From JBBRSC01 sp038245795 (lineage in GTDB: Bacteria > Actinomycetota > Acidimicrobiia > Acidimicrobiales > Microtrichaceae): a stretch of 20,562 nt of DNA. The stretch covers positions 1-20,562 of the forward strand of contig JBBRSC010000025.1 in NCBI GenBank assembly GCA_038245795.1, written 5' to 3'. The notes beneath the pieces are model-generated. The model was not told the origin of the DNA and searched no databases. It was given only the letters and a program-made list of their open reading frames with translations. This document shows, piece by piece, positions 1-8,472 of this stretch. Each line of letters begins with the position of its first letter. Within the stretch, counting starts at the first letter, position 1. The position numbers and the translations under genes are program-made.

Positions 1-1110
1 GATCCATTCGTCGTTGCGCTCGGCAGTGATGCCGTCCTGAAGCTCGCGGAGTTCGGCCAGACGATCGTCCATCAGCGAGGGATCAACGGCACCATCGAGG
101 TTGGCCGCGTAGGTGCCTTCCTCGGCGGAATACGCAAAAAATCCGCACCAATCGAGTCGAGCGCTCCCGACGAAGGTGAGAAGTTCATCGTGGTCCTGCT
201 CGGTCTCGCCCGGGTAGCCGACGATGAAATTGGAGCGGAAGGCAGCGTCGCGTTGACGCGATCTGATGTCGCCCATCCGGCTCAAGAATCGTTCGCCATC
301 TCCCCAGCGGCGCATCCGACGCAGCAGCGGTCGGCTCACATGCTGGAGCGACAGATCGAAATACGGGACGCCCGATTCGCAGATCACGTCGATCAGACCG
401 TCGGTGAGGTCAGATGGATACAAATACAGCAACCGGACCCAGCGCGCTCGGCGTTGCACCGCTTCGATCAGGGGAACGATCGCTCGCTCGCCGATTCCCT
501 GGTCGCGTCCGAACGCGGCCAGGTCCTGCGCCACCAGCACGATCTCCTGGGCACCGAGTTGGTCGACCTCCTCGAGAATTGAATCGATGGTGCGCGATCG
601 TTGCGGCCCCCGGAAGCTGGGGATCGCGCAGAAACCGCAGGACCGATCGCACCCCTCTGCCACCTTGATGTACGCCCACGGCGCCGTTGATCGTGGCCGT
701 GGAAGATTGAGCAGATCGAAGTCCGGGAGCGGTGCCGACGACACCGGGATGAGGGGACGACGGCCCGTTGGGGCCGTGAGCGAATGGCCGAATGGTGCCA
801 CGAGGTCAATCTCGGGGAGGGCATCGCGTAGCTCGTCGCCGTAGCGCTCGGCCATGCAACCGGTGACCACGAGCCGGGCGCCTTCGGTTCGGGCATCCGA
901 CGCTGCGAGGATCGTGTCGATTGATTCTTGGCGTGCCTGTTCGACAAAGGCGCAGGTATTGATCACCACGACGTCGGCATCGCCGAGACTGGACGCTTCG
1001 GACAGGCCATCGGCACGCATCTTTTCGATCAACTTGTCAGAGTCGACCTGATTCTTGGGACATCCGAGGGTTTCGACCCAGAACTGGGACCCCGAGGCAA
1101 TGCTGTTCAT
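1..1110 (-). CDS. rimO: Ribosomal protein S12 methylthiotransferase RimO, 3' partial
   Basis: A radical SAM enzyme of the MiaB/RimO family. RimO adds a methylthio group to an aspartate of ribosomal protein S12 in the cytoplasm, using two 4Fe-4S clusters. The visible 370 residues begin at an ATG (1110). They show the N-terminal methylthiotransferase domain with cysteines C17 (TLGCPKN), C53 (NTCAF) and C85 (TGCMAERY), then the radical SAM motif C154-xxx-C158-xx-C161 (EGCDRSCGFCAIPSFRG). Further motifs are YLYPSDL near 229, SLQHVS near 254 and VGYPGET near 297. The CPKNQVDS and CAIPSFRG forms favour RimO over MiaB. The frame runs off the window, so the last roughly 70 residues, expected to be the TRAM RNA-binding domain, are missing. 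The start lies 58 nt after the stop of the SMP-30-like gene, with no in-frame GTG or TTG between and no clear Shine-Dalgarno sequence. It probably shares a transcript with that gene. Confidence 0.95.
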   Translation of the reverse strand, partial: MNSIASGSQFWVETLGCPKNQVDSDKLIEKMRADGLSEASSLGDADVVVINTCAFVEQARQESIDTILAASDARTEGARLVVTGCMAERYGDELRDALPEIDLVAPFGHSLTAPTGRRPLIPVSSAPLPDFDLLNLPRPRSTAPWAYIKVAEGCDRSCGFCAIPSFRGPQRSRTIDSILEEVDQLGAQEIVLVAQDLAAFGRDQGIGERAIVPLIEAVQRRARWVRLLYLYPSDLTDGLIDVICESGVPYFDLSLQHVSRPLLRRMRRWGDGERFLSRMGDIRSRQRDAAFRSNFIVGYPGETEQDHDELLTFVGSARLDWCGFFAYSAEEGTYAANLDGAVDPSLMDDRLAELRELQDGITAERNDEWI

Positions 1111-1168
1111 GGCCCGATCAGCGTACGCGCCCGAACGGTCGCGGTCGCGAACGCGGGAGCCGGACGGG

Positions 1169-2101
1169 CTAGGAGTTGAACGGCAGCTCCAGGCCCGGGG
1201 TCGGCCAGGGCGCACTCAGGAGCGTTCCCGTGCCTGACGCAGTCATGAACGCCGTGCTTCGATCCGGCCCACCGAAGCAGATGTTGGTCACGAGCGGATC
1301 ATCGAGGTGATAGCGATCGACCAGTCCGCCTCCGGGTGCAATCACCGAAATTCCACCCTCGCCCAGCCCGAGGGTGCCCACGCAGACGTTGCCATCGGAA
1401 TCGACCGCCAGCGAGTCGTACATCACCAGTCCGGGCGCTCCGTAGAGCAATGTTCCACCGGCATGCATCCCGCCATGCGATGCAACCTCGCCGGGACCGG
1501 TGACTTCCCATGCCCAGACGCGACCGGTATGGGTCTCGGCCACATAAACCCGGTCTCCGGCCGGAGAGAGCCCCACCCCGTTCGGCGCATCGAGCGGGAA
1601 GATGACCTCGCGAATCGATGAGCCGTCGGGCTGCGCGTAGAACACACCCGTCATGTCGCTGGCCCGCTCGAGACGCAATCCATGATCGGTGAAGTAGAAG
1701 CCACCGTGTGCATCGAAGACAAGGTCGTTCGGTGCGCGCAGCCCGCGGCCGTCGCATTCCGTGTACAACTCCTCCAAGCCGCCCGTCGCCAGATCCACCC
1801 GTTGGATACTCCCTGCCGTCCAGCTCGTCGGTGGTTGCACGGGGATGCGCAGCCCGCCGAGGTCCAGATAGTCGAAGGCACTGCCGTTGTTGCAGATGAT
1901 GATCGATCCGTCGGGGGCAACGGCCGCGCCGTTCGGTCCCCCGCCGACCTCCGCCACTACATCAACGGAGCCGTCGGTCCCGATGCGGGTGAGGGTGCCG
2001 CGCGCGATCTCGACCACCAGCACCGAGCCATCCGCCAGAGCGACCGGCCCTTCTGGGAAGAGGAGGCCTTCAGCCAGGACAGTGGTCTCGAGCGTGGTCA
2101 T
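1169..2101 (-). CDS. SMP-30/gluconolactonase-like calcium-binding beta-propeller protein
   Basis: A 310-residue cytoplasmic protein of the SMP-30/gluconolactonase/LRE family, whose characterised members hydrolyse sugar lactones or related esters at a divalent metal ion. Family metal-ligand positions can be recognised: E17 in FPEGP, N125 in RAPNDL, N174 in DAPNGV and D229 in MYDS, followed by VDSDGN. Repeated DGS/PDG turns fit a six-bladed propeller, and the length is normal. No signal peptide is present. The ATG start is supported by a TAGGGT box exactly 6 nt upstream (see the promoter entry), so the mRNA is probably leaderless. The gene lies between a lipoprotein gene and rimO. Nothing in the sequence fixes the substrate, and the neighbours do not form a sugar pathway. 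Family assignment is firm; a specific lactonase function is inferred. Confidence 0.85.
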   Translation of the reverse strand: MTTLETTVLAEGLLFPEGPVALADGSVLVVEIARGTLTRIGTDGSVDVVAEVGGGPNGAAVAPDGSIIICNNGSAFDYLDLGGLRIPVQPPTSWTAGSIQRVDLATGGLEELYTECDGRGLRAPNDLVFDAHGGFYFTDHGLRLERASDMTGVFYAQPDGSSIREVIFPLDAPNGVGLSPAGDRVYVAETHTGRVWAWEVTGPGEVASHGGMHAGGTLLYGAPGLVMYDSLAVDSDGNVCVGTLGLGEGGISVIAPGGGLVDRYHLDDPLVTNICFGGPDRSTAFMTASGTGTLLSAPWPTPGLELPFNS

Positions 2102-2107
2102 GGGCGC

Positions 2108-2113
2108 ACCCTA
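2108..2113 (-). promoter_or_regulatory. Candidate -10 box (TAGGGT) of a leaderless promoter for the SMP-30-like gene
   Basis: On the minus strand TAGGGT is followed by six bases and then the ATG at 2101. This places the expected transcription start on the A of the start codon. The same TAGGGT-N6-ATG layout occurs in front of dapB. No convincing -35 hexamer and no Shine-Dalgarno sequence are present, both compatible with leaderless actinobacterial promoters. Confidence 0.5.
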
Positions 2114-2187
2114 TCGTCGGGCGGATGTCTGCGATCCGATGACATGCACGGCTCGATGCCCGTAGCGATGGGGACGATCGACAACCG

Positions 2188-3165
2188 TCAGCAGCCCCAT
2201 GCCCCCGAGTTGGGCTGGACGATACATGGCGCGGTTGAGACGGCCTCGAAATCAGACCCCGCGAGTACGTCGAGCTGATGCAACTGGTCGTTGTCCCAAC
2301 GCGGATCGGGGCTCCCCGACAGATACCAGGAGCTTCCGTTGTCCGCCACGATCAGCCCGTGGTCGCGCAGCGCAACGGCGATCACCCGTGCTGCACCACT
2401 GAAACGGTCGGGGTCGACGGTCGACTTGAGCCGGAAGACTGCACCCATCGGCGGTAGGGCAGCGCTCGACGAGGATCCGGCCTGATGACGCGCTGGCCAC
2501 ACAAACGCTCGTTGAGTGCGGGGAACAGTGAACCGGATCATGTGGTCGATACGGCCCGAGGACACCTCGTCGTAGCGAACCAACCCCGGCAGGATCGCCA
2601 GCCCGGCGGCGTCTGCCGACGTCCAGCCGACGGGCCGAAGGTCATTGGAACGAAGATCCCACACGGCGCCCGAACCCGCCGTCCAAGAGCTCGGACCCGG
2701 TCGAGCGCCGTAGATCTCGTACAGACGACAAGGCTGATCGTCGACCACCAGGACGTGCCGATCACCTGAGGATTGTGCTCCACCCTCGATGGGCGCGTCG
2801 CTCGGCACGGGATACGGCCCCGGGTCGCTCTCATCTGCATACTCAAAGGAAATGGGGACCTTCGCCTGCCCAGACTGGACGGCGACCGCCGGAATACCGA
2901 TCGGGCCACCATTCCATTCTCCGGAGCCGAAATCGGCGTGCACATGCGAACCGGCACCGATCGACGAAACCCATGACGCTGAGCTCGGATGAACCGTCAG
3001 TCGGTCCACTTTGCCGTGCCAGAAACTGTCCGCCGGGAACATCGGACACGTTGCTCCGATCGGCGTCGCTCCCGGAGCCCCCGGTCGCGCCGTGCAGCCG
3101 ACCACGACCAGACCGACCGCCGCAACAGTGAGCATGGCTCGAACGGCGGACGGGCAACGGTTCAT
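2188..3165 (-). CDS. Conserved secreted lipoprotein of unknown function
   Basis: A 325-residue protein with a lipoprotein signal: a short basic start (MNRCPSAVRA), a hydrophobic stretch (residues 11-22) and the lipobox VVGC with C24 as the expected lipidated residue. The mature part is soluble and predicted to sit on the outer face of the membrane. Its conserved-looking blocks are ADESDPGPYPVP, GDRHVLVVDD, GWTSADAAGLAILPG, FTVPRTQRAFVWPARH, LPPMG and IVADNGSSWYLSG followed by PDPRWDND. I recognise this as a family of hypothetical secreted proteins seen in actinobacteria and other soil bacteria, with no assigned function. Dense Trp, Asp, His and Pro suggest an enzyme or carbohydrate-binding fold, but no catalytic motif can be named. 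The ATG (3165) has a weak AGG about 6 nt upstream. The gene starts 86 nt after ftsK and ends 86 nt before the SMP-30-like gene. Confidence 0.8.
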   Translation of the reverse strand: MNRCPSAVRAMLTVAAVGLVVVGCTARPGAPGATPIGATCPMFPADSFWHGKVDRLTVHPSSASWVSSIGAGSHVHADFGSGEWNGGPIGIPAVAVQSGQAKVPISFEYADESDPGPYPVPSDAPIEGGAQSSGDRHVLVVDDQPCRLYEIYGARPGPSSWTAGSGAVWDLRSNDLRPVGWTSADAAGLAILPGLVRYDEVSSGRIDHMIRFTVPRTQRAFVWPARHQAGSSSSAALPPMGAVFRLKSTVDPDRFSGAARVIAVALRDHGLIVADNGSSWYLSGSPDPRWDNDQLHQLDVLAGSDFEAVSTAPCIVQPNSGAWGC

Positions 3166-3251
3166 GGGTGCCTGATCGGCAGAATGGGCAGTCCCGCTTG
3201 AGCCCGGCGCGCTGGCTGGCCACGGCGACGGCGCCTCCGATGTCGGCCACG

Positions 3252-5816
3252 TCAGTCGAGGGGAACGCCGAACGTCGTGGGGATGTCGGCATCTTCGGCA
3301 GTGCGAGTGTCGTCGTCGCCGTCAGTTTCTGTGCCGTCATCTTCTTCGGATGGGGCTCGTCCCATCATCAGGTCGAGTTCCGTGATCGACATCAAGACAT
3401 CGCGCGCTTTGCTGCCCGTCGTGGGTCCCACTACGCCTCGTTGTTCGAGCAGATCCATCAATCGTCCGGCACGGGCAAAGCCCACCTTGAGCTTTCGTTG
3501 GAGCATGGAGGTCGATCCGAACCCGGAACGCACAATCAGCTCCATGGCCTGCATCATCAGGTCGTCGTCGTCGCCCGCGGTTCCGTCGCTCCCGGAGCCC
3601 AGCATCCCCTGAGGCACGTCCTCGCCCTGCACCTCATCGACGTAGGCCATCTCGGTGACCTGGCGTCGCCAGTGCGACACGACCTTTGCGACCTCCGCCT
3701 CCTCGGCCCAACATCCCTGAATCCGCTCAGCGCTCGACGACGACGGGCCCAACAACAACATGTCACCCTTGCCGACGAGCTTCTCGGCGCCGCCGTACCC
3801 GAGGATCACCTTGGAGTCGGTGGTGGTGGCCACAGAGAAGGCGAACCGTGCTGGAATGTTGGCCTTGATGACGCCCGTGATCACGTCGACTGACGGCCGC
3901 TGAGTGGCAATCACGAGATGCACCCCGACGGCGCGGGCTTTGGCAGCGATCCGATTGATCGACTCCTCGACGTCTCGGGCGGCAACCATCATCAGGTCCG
4001 CGAGTTCGTCGACCACCACCAGGATGTAGGGCAACCTCGCGTAGATGATGTCTTCGCCGAGCTCGGGCACCAGGTCGCCGCGATCAAACGCCGCGTTGTA
4101 GCCGCCGATGTCGCGAAAGCCGACTCGCTCGAGTAGTTCGTAGCGACGTTCCATTTCCTTGACCGCCCAGCTCAACGCATTGGCAGCCTTCTTGGGATTG
4201 GTCACGACCTGGGTGAGGAGATGCGGCACCCGGTTGTACTGCGTGAGCTCGACGCGCTTGGGATCCACCAGGATCAATCGGACCTGGTCGGGCGTAGCCC
4301 GCATCAGGATCGACGTCATGATGGAGTTGATGCACGAACTCTTGCCGGCGCCTGTCTGACCGGCGATCAATACGTGGGGCATCGTGGCCAGATTGACCAT
4401 GATGTTGCGACCCTCGATGTCGCGACCCACGGCGACTTCGAGTGGATGCGCCGATGACTGCGCCTCGGCAGAGCCGAGAATGTCTCCGACCGCAATGATC
4501 TGACGTTTGGCGTTCGGGACTTCGACCCCGATGGCCTGCTTGCCCGGAATCGGCGCCATGATCCGGACGTCGGGCGACGCCATCGAATAGGCGATGTCCT
4601 TCTGCAGGTTGATGACGGAATTGACCTTCACCCCGATGCCCAATTCGAGCTCGTACCGCGTGACGGTGGGACCCACGACCATGCCCGACAATCGGGTCTG
4701 CACGCCGTGTTCGGCCAGGGTTGCCTCGAGCTGTCGACCCCGTGCGGTGACCGCGTCGGTATCGACTTCTTGAGCACCGGAGCGGCTCAGGAGCGACATC
4801 GGCGGGAGCACCCAACTGGAACCTTCGAGACCGAGATCCATCGTGAGCTGAGTCGGCTCGACATTCGAGGGCAGAAAGACCGTGGGCTCGACGGGGCTCG
4901 GCGGAGCCTCGCCCGGCAGTTTGACGTTCTTCTTGCGATTGGCCGGAAGCCCCTGTCCTCGCGCGTCCTGGTCGAAGAGCACCGCAGTTGCGTCGACTCC
5001 CTGTTCAGCGTCCCGGTCGTCGCCGAGGCGGAACAGGTCGCCCAACCATCGACCAATCGCCGCCGCCGCGGGTCGAAAGCCCGTTCGTACCGATCCGCCG
5101 AGCGACAGCAGCGACCGTCCCGACACCAGCGAGATCCCAACGATCCCAGCAAGTATCAGCACGATCGCCGCGCCCCATACGCCGAGCAACGCTCCCAGTG
5201 GCGCACCGACCGACGCTCCCACCAGACCGCCGGCGTTCTGGACGGCTGTCACCCCAGCTTTGGTGGAATCGCGCAACCCATGCAGCAGTCCCTCGACCAC
5301 GAGCAGCAGGAGCAGCGCGCCAATGATCCGTCGCCACACGGCCACCCGTTGGACCTCTGCGTCCGCTTCGTCGTCCGCCAAACCGAAGCTGGAGCGACCC
5401 CACATGATCATGAGCACTGCCAGCGATGCCAGGCCGAGGGGCGCCAGATAGCGAAGGACGCCGAACGTCCAGCCGAGCAGAGTGCCCAATCCGCGGCCCA
5501 CCGGCCCAGCCGACGCGCCGTAGATGCCGAAACCTGAGACCACAGCGACGGCGAGCAGCACCACCGCACCGATGTCTTTGCCATAGCCGTCCAGGACGCG
5601 GGCATCGTTTGACGCCGAGGGGGCTGCGACAGTGGCCCGAGCAGGTTTCTTGGTGGCGCCGCCGGCATCAGATCGCTTCGACGAGGCACCTGATCGCGGA
5701 CCCGCCGCGGTGCCGGCCGCCTTTGCGGACGTCGGCTTTGAAGCAGGGCTGGAACGCTGGCTGGGTGACACGATGACCGGAAGGCTAACAACGACCTCCG
5801 ACAGTGTGGGTGACAC
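3252..5816 (-). CDS. ftsK: DNA translocase FtsK/SpoIIIE
   Basis: An 854-residue membrane-anchored ATPase that pumps chromosomal DNA through the closing division septum. A low-complexity Ser/Ala/Pro/Lys segment (1-75) precedes about four membrane segments (roughly 82-102, 112-138, 163-180 and 203-232). After a linker (260-340) come the alpha domain (about 345-450) and the RecA-like beta domain. The beta domain holds Walker A GQTGAGKSS (486-494), the FtsK signature VDPKRVEL (517-524) and Walker B ILVVVDELADL (598-608). The C-terminal gamma winged helix (about 753-812) includes RSGFGSTSMLQRKLKVGF and recognises polar DNA sequences. The C-terminal tail is acidic. The start is a GTG; a second in-frame GTG at codon 16 (5771) is possible because neither has a clear ribosome binding site. 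It lies 60 nt after rnj, in the dapA-rnj-ftsK order known from actinobacteria. Confidence 0.97.
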   Translation of the reverse strand: MSPTLSEVVVSLPVIVSPSQRSSPASKPTSAKAAGTAAGPRSGASSKRSDAGGATKKPARATVAAPSASNDARVLDGYGKDIGAVVLLAVAVVSGFGIYGASAGPVGRGLGTLLGWTFGVLRYLAPLGLASLAVLMIMWGRSSFGLADDEADAEVQRVAVWRRIIGALLLLLVVEGLLHGLRDSTKAGVTAVQNAGGLVGASVGAPLGALLGVWGAAIVLILAGIVGISLVSGRSLLSLGGSVRTGFRPAAAAIGRWLGDLFRLGDDRDAEQGVDATAVLFDQDARGQGLPANRKKNVKLPGEAPPSPVEPTVFLPSNVEPTQLTMDLGLEGSSWVLPPMSLLSRSGAQEVDTDAVTARGRQLEATLAEHGVQTRLSGMVVGPTVTRYELELGIGVKVNSVINLQKDIAYSMASPDVRIMAPIPGKQAIGVEVPNAKRQIIAVGDILGSAEAQSSAHPLEVAVGRDIEGRNIMVNLATMPHVLIAGQTGAGKSSCINSIMTSILMRATPDQVRLILVDPKRVELTQYNRVPHLLTQVVTNPKKAANALSWAVKEMERRYELLERVGFRDIGGYNAAFDRGDLVPELGEDIIYARLPYILVVVDELADLMMVAARDVEESINRIAAKARAVGVHLVIATQRPSVDVITGVIKANIPARFAFSVATTTDSKVILGYGGAEKLVGKGDMLLLGPSSSSAERIQGCWAEEAEVAKVVSHWRRQVTEMAYVDEVQGEDVPQGMLGSGSDGTAGDDDDLMMQAMELIVRSGFGSTSMLQRKLKVGFARAGRLMDLLEQRGVVGPTTGSKARDVLMSITELDLMMGRAPSEEDDGTETDGDDDTRTAEDADIPTTFGVPLD

Positions 5817-5876
5817 CTGCCGGATTGAACATCCGAGTCGGGCTGTGGGGGCCTGTTTCCCGGTGCCAGAACAATC

Positions 5877-7538
5877 TCAGGGTTGGATCACCACAGGGAC
5901 GATCATCGGCCGACGCCGTGTCAGCTCGTTGACGGTCGAGCCGGCGGATCGGCGGATGATCTTCTCGACCGACCCCGCATCGACGGAATCCTTGCTGGCG
6001 AGATGCGCCACGATGTTGGTTCGCACCCGCTCCATGACACGCTTCGACAGATCCGGGGCATCGTCGCCACCGACCCAACCCCGCGTGGCGATCTCCGGGC
6101 CGGCCACCAGATCTCGCTTGGTGAAATCGACGCAGACGATGACCGCAACGACACCTTCGTCGCCCAATATCCGTCGCTCCCCAATGGTCGACGCGCCCAC
6201 GTCGCCGACAGTGCCATGGACGTAGATGTACTCCGCGGGAACCCGGTCACGAACTGCGATGACGTTGTCGGAGATCACGACCACATCGCCGTCCTCGGCG
6301 ATGACGATCTGATCCTCGGCGACACCCATCTGGCGGGCCAGTCGTCCGTGGGCGACCAGATGGCGGAACTCGCCGTGGACCGGAATGAACCAATCCGGTC
6401 GAGCGACCGAGAGGAACAGTTTGAGGTCCTCGGATTTGGCGTGACCCGTGGCGTGAACATCGGCAATCCCGGAGTGGACGACCTCGGCCCCGCGCCGCAC
6501 CAGATTGTCGATCACCTTGGTGACAGCGTGCTCGTTTCCTGGAATCGGGTGAGAACTCAGGATGACCGTGTCGTTCGGCGTGATCTTCAACCAGCGATTC
6601 TCGTTGGCCGCCAGGAGCGCTAGCGCCGACATGGGTTCGCCCTGGCTCCCCGTGCAGATCACGAGCACCTGGCCGTCGTCGAACTTGTCGGCGTCTTCGA
6701 TGTCGATGAGGGACTGCTCGGGGATCTTGAGGATTCCCATGTCGCGGGCCATGGCGATGTTGCGTCGCATCGATCGACCGAGCGGCGCAATGACCCGGCC
6801 GAAGGCGGTCGCGGCATCCGCCAGCTGTTGGACGCGATGGATGTGGCTGGCAAAACAGGCGGTGATGACCCGACGACCGGCACTCTGATGCATCAGGTCG
6901 TAGAGCACGGACCCGATCGATGTCTCTGATCGGGCGTGGCCGTGCTGATCGGCATTGGTCGAATCACTCAAGAGAAGCCGGATCCCCTCTCCGGATGACA
7001 ATGCGCCGATGCGGGCCAGGTCGGTCAGTCGGCCATCCACCGGAGTGAGGTCCAACTTGAAGTCGCCGGTGTGGAGGATCGTGCCCTGCGGCGTGTGGAA
7101 TGCCGTGGCGAAGCCGTGAGGAACCGAGTGGGTGACGGGCAGGAACTCGCAATCGAACGGACCAATCGGGCGCCGCTCGCCATCGCCGACCACCACGAGG
7201 TCAAGGTTCTTGATGCGGGCCTCTTCGAGGCGACCGCGAGCCAGGCCCAGCGTGAGCTCCGACCCATATACGGGCACGTTCACCTCGCTGAGCAGGTAAT
7301 GCAATGCCCCCACGTGGTCTTCGTGTCCGTGGGTGAGGATGACGCCATCAATGTCGTCGGCGCGATCCATGAGCCATGCAAAGTCGGGAAGCACGACATC
7401 GATCCCCAACATGTCGGTGTCGGGGAACATCAACCCGCAATCGAGCAGGACGATTCGCCCGTCGAGCTCGAACGCAGCGCAGTTCCGACCGATCTCCCCC
7501 AGTCCGCCCAGGAATGTGATCTTTACTTCGGCCGCCAC
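5877..7538 (-). CDS. rnj: Ribonuclease J
   Basis: A 553-residue metallo-beta-lactamase/beta-CASP ribonuclease with 5'-3' exonuclease and endonuclease activity in mRNA decay and rRNA maturation. The zinc site is visible as HGHEDH (H70-H75), H141 in SVPHG and HTGDF (156-160). Beta-CASP motifs follow: SDSTNAD (191-197), CFASHIHR (228-235), CTGSQGEP (295-302), HATGHA (362-367) and PVHGEFRHL (386-394). A C-terminal domain covers about 440-553. Length matches actinobacterial RNase J. The GTG start is well supported by GAGGGGG 5 nt upstream (7544-7550), and the gene begins 16 nt after the dapA stop, so the two are surely cotranscribed. Confidence 0.97.
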   Translation of the reverse strand: MAAEVKITFLGGLGEIGRNCAAFELDGRIVLLDCGLMFPDTDMLGIDVVLPDFAWLMDRADDIDGVILTHGHEDHVGALHYLLSEVNVPVYGSELTLGLARGRLEEARIKNLDLVVVGDGERRPIGPFDCEFLPVTHSVPHGFATAFHTPQGTILHTGDFKLDLTPVDGRLTDLARIGALSSGEGIRLLLSDSTNADQHGHARSETSIGSVLYDLMHQSAGRRVITACFASHIHRVQQLADAATAFGRVIAPLGRSMRRNIAMARDMGILKIPEQSLIDIEDADKFDDGQVLVICTGSQGEPMSALALLAANENRWLKITPNDTVILSSHPIPGNEHAVTKVIDNLVRRGAEVVHSGIADVHATGHAKSEDLKLFLSVARPDWFIPVHGEFRHLVAHGRLARQMGVAEDQIVIAEDGDVVVISDNVIAVRDRVPAEYIYVHGTVGDVGASTIGERRILGDEGVVAVIVCVDFTKRDLVAGPEIATRGWVGGDDAPDLSKRVMERVRTNIVAHLASKDSVDAGSVEKIIRRSAGSTVNELTRRRPMIVPVVIQP

Positions 7539-7554
7539 GTGCGCCCCCTCGGAG

Positions 7555-8472
7555 CTAGTTCAGCTCGGCCAGGATGGCGCGAGCACGATCTTCCACCCAA
7601 ACGGGAGCAGGACCCATCGGCAATCGACATTGTCCGACAGGCAATCCAAGCACTCGGAGCATCGCTTTGGTGGGAATGGGGTTCGGCGACTCGTCGCCGC
7701 CCTCGAAATCGTAGGAGTCGAGCAACGATGCATTGATGCGCTGAGCTGTCACCACATCGCCATTCAAGAAGGCCGCGATCATCTCCCCCATCTGCCGCCC
7801 GACCCAATGACTCGCAACACTCACCACGCCGACTGCGCCGACTGACAGCAACGGAAGTGTCAGGGAATCGTCGCCCGAGTAGACCTCGATGTCAGCGCCG
7901 ACCTCGCTGATGAAGCGCGACGTCGAGACCGGGTCCCCAGCGGCATCCTTGAGCGCGACGATGTTGTCGACCTCGGTACACAACCGGATCAGTGTGTCGG
8001 TCGAGATCCTGCGTCCGGTCCGAGTCGGAACGTCGTAGAGAACGACGGGTAAATCGGTGGCTGCTGCCACGGCACGGAAATGAGCATCGAGGCCGTACTG
8101 GGCGGGACGGTTGTAGTACGGGGTCACGACGAGCACGCCATCGACGCCCAGATCGGCGGCACGTCGGGTCGCCTCTACGGCGTACGCCGTGTCGTTCGAC
8201 CCCGTGCCCAACAGGATCGGCACGCTGACGGCGTCACGGACCACCTTGGTGAGGGCGGCCTCTTCGCTGTCGCTGAGCACGGGACTCTCGCCAGTCGTAC
8301 CAGCCAGGACCAGCCCGTCGCTGCCGTTTGCCACCAACCAGTCCGCAAGGGTCGCTACACCGTCGAGGTCAAGGCCCCCGTCCGAATCGAAGGGCGTCAC
8401 CATCGCCGTGATGACACGCCCGAAGCGGGCCTTACGTGGCGGGGTGAAACGTGTGTCGGCGGTCTTGGTCAT
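7555..8472 (-). CDS. dapA: 4-hydroxy-tetrahydrodipicolinate synthase
   Basis: A 305-residue (beta/alpha)8 aldolase that condenses pyruvate with aspartate semialdehyde, the first committed step of diaminopimelate and lysine synthesis. Active-site elements are visible: the TTGE loop (T59, T60), VTPYYNRP (116-123), the catalytic tyrosine Y146 in LYDVPTRTG with R151 at the substrate-carboxylate position, and the Schiff-base lysine K175 in VALKDAAGD. The YSGDD and GAVGVVSVASH segments are also typical. The frame is open 31 codons further upstream, but the ATG at 8472 is chosen because family homology starts there, GAGGAA (8476-8481) precedes it, and it overlaps the stop of the upstream gene as ATGA. 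It is followed by rnj after 16 nt. dapB, a later step of the same pathway, lies about 9 kb upstream on the same strand. Confidence 0.97.
   Translation of the reverse strand: MTKTADTRFTPPRKARFGRVITAMVTPFDSDGGLDLDGVATLADWLVANGSDGLVLAGTTGESPVLSDSEEAALTKVVRDAVSVPILLGTGSNDTAYAVEATRRAADLGVDGVLVVTPYYNRPAQYGLDAHFRAVAAATDLPVVLYDVPTRTGRRISTDTLIRLCTEVDNIVALKDAAGDPVSTSRFISEVGADIEVYSGDDSLTLPLLSVGAVGVVSVASHWVGRQMGEMIAAFLNGDVVTAQRINASLLDSYDFEGGDESPNPIPTKAMLRVLGLPVGQCRLPMGPAPVWVEDRARAILAELN

Noticed and set aside
1..1110. MiaB (tRNA methylthiotransferase) instead of RimO
   Set aside because: The LGCPKNQVDSD and CAIPSFRG motifs and the ftsK-side gene order fit RimO; MiaB normally has GCQMN and CIVPYVRG forms.
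4707..5537. Plus-strand open frame of 276 codons antisense to ftsK
   Set aside because: Composition is rich in Arg, Gln and His typical of shadow frames, and ftsK on the other strand is certain.
5883..6623. Plus-strand open frame of 246 codons antisense to rnj
   Set aside because: It mirrors the codon structure of RNase J and has no recognisable domain.
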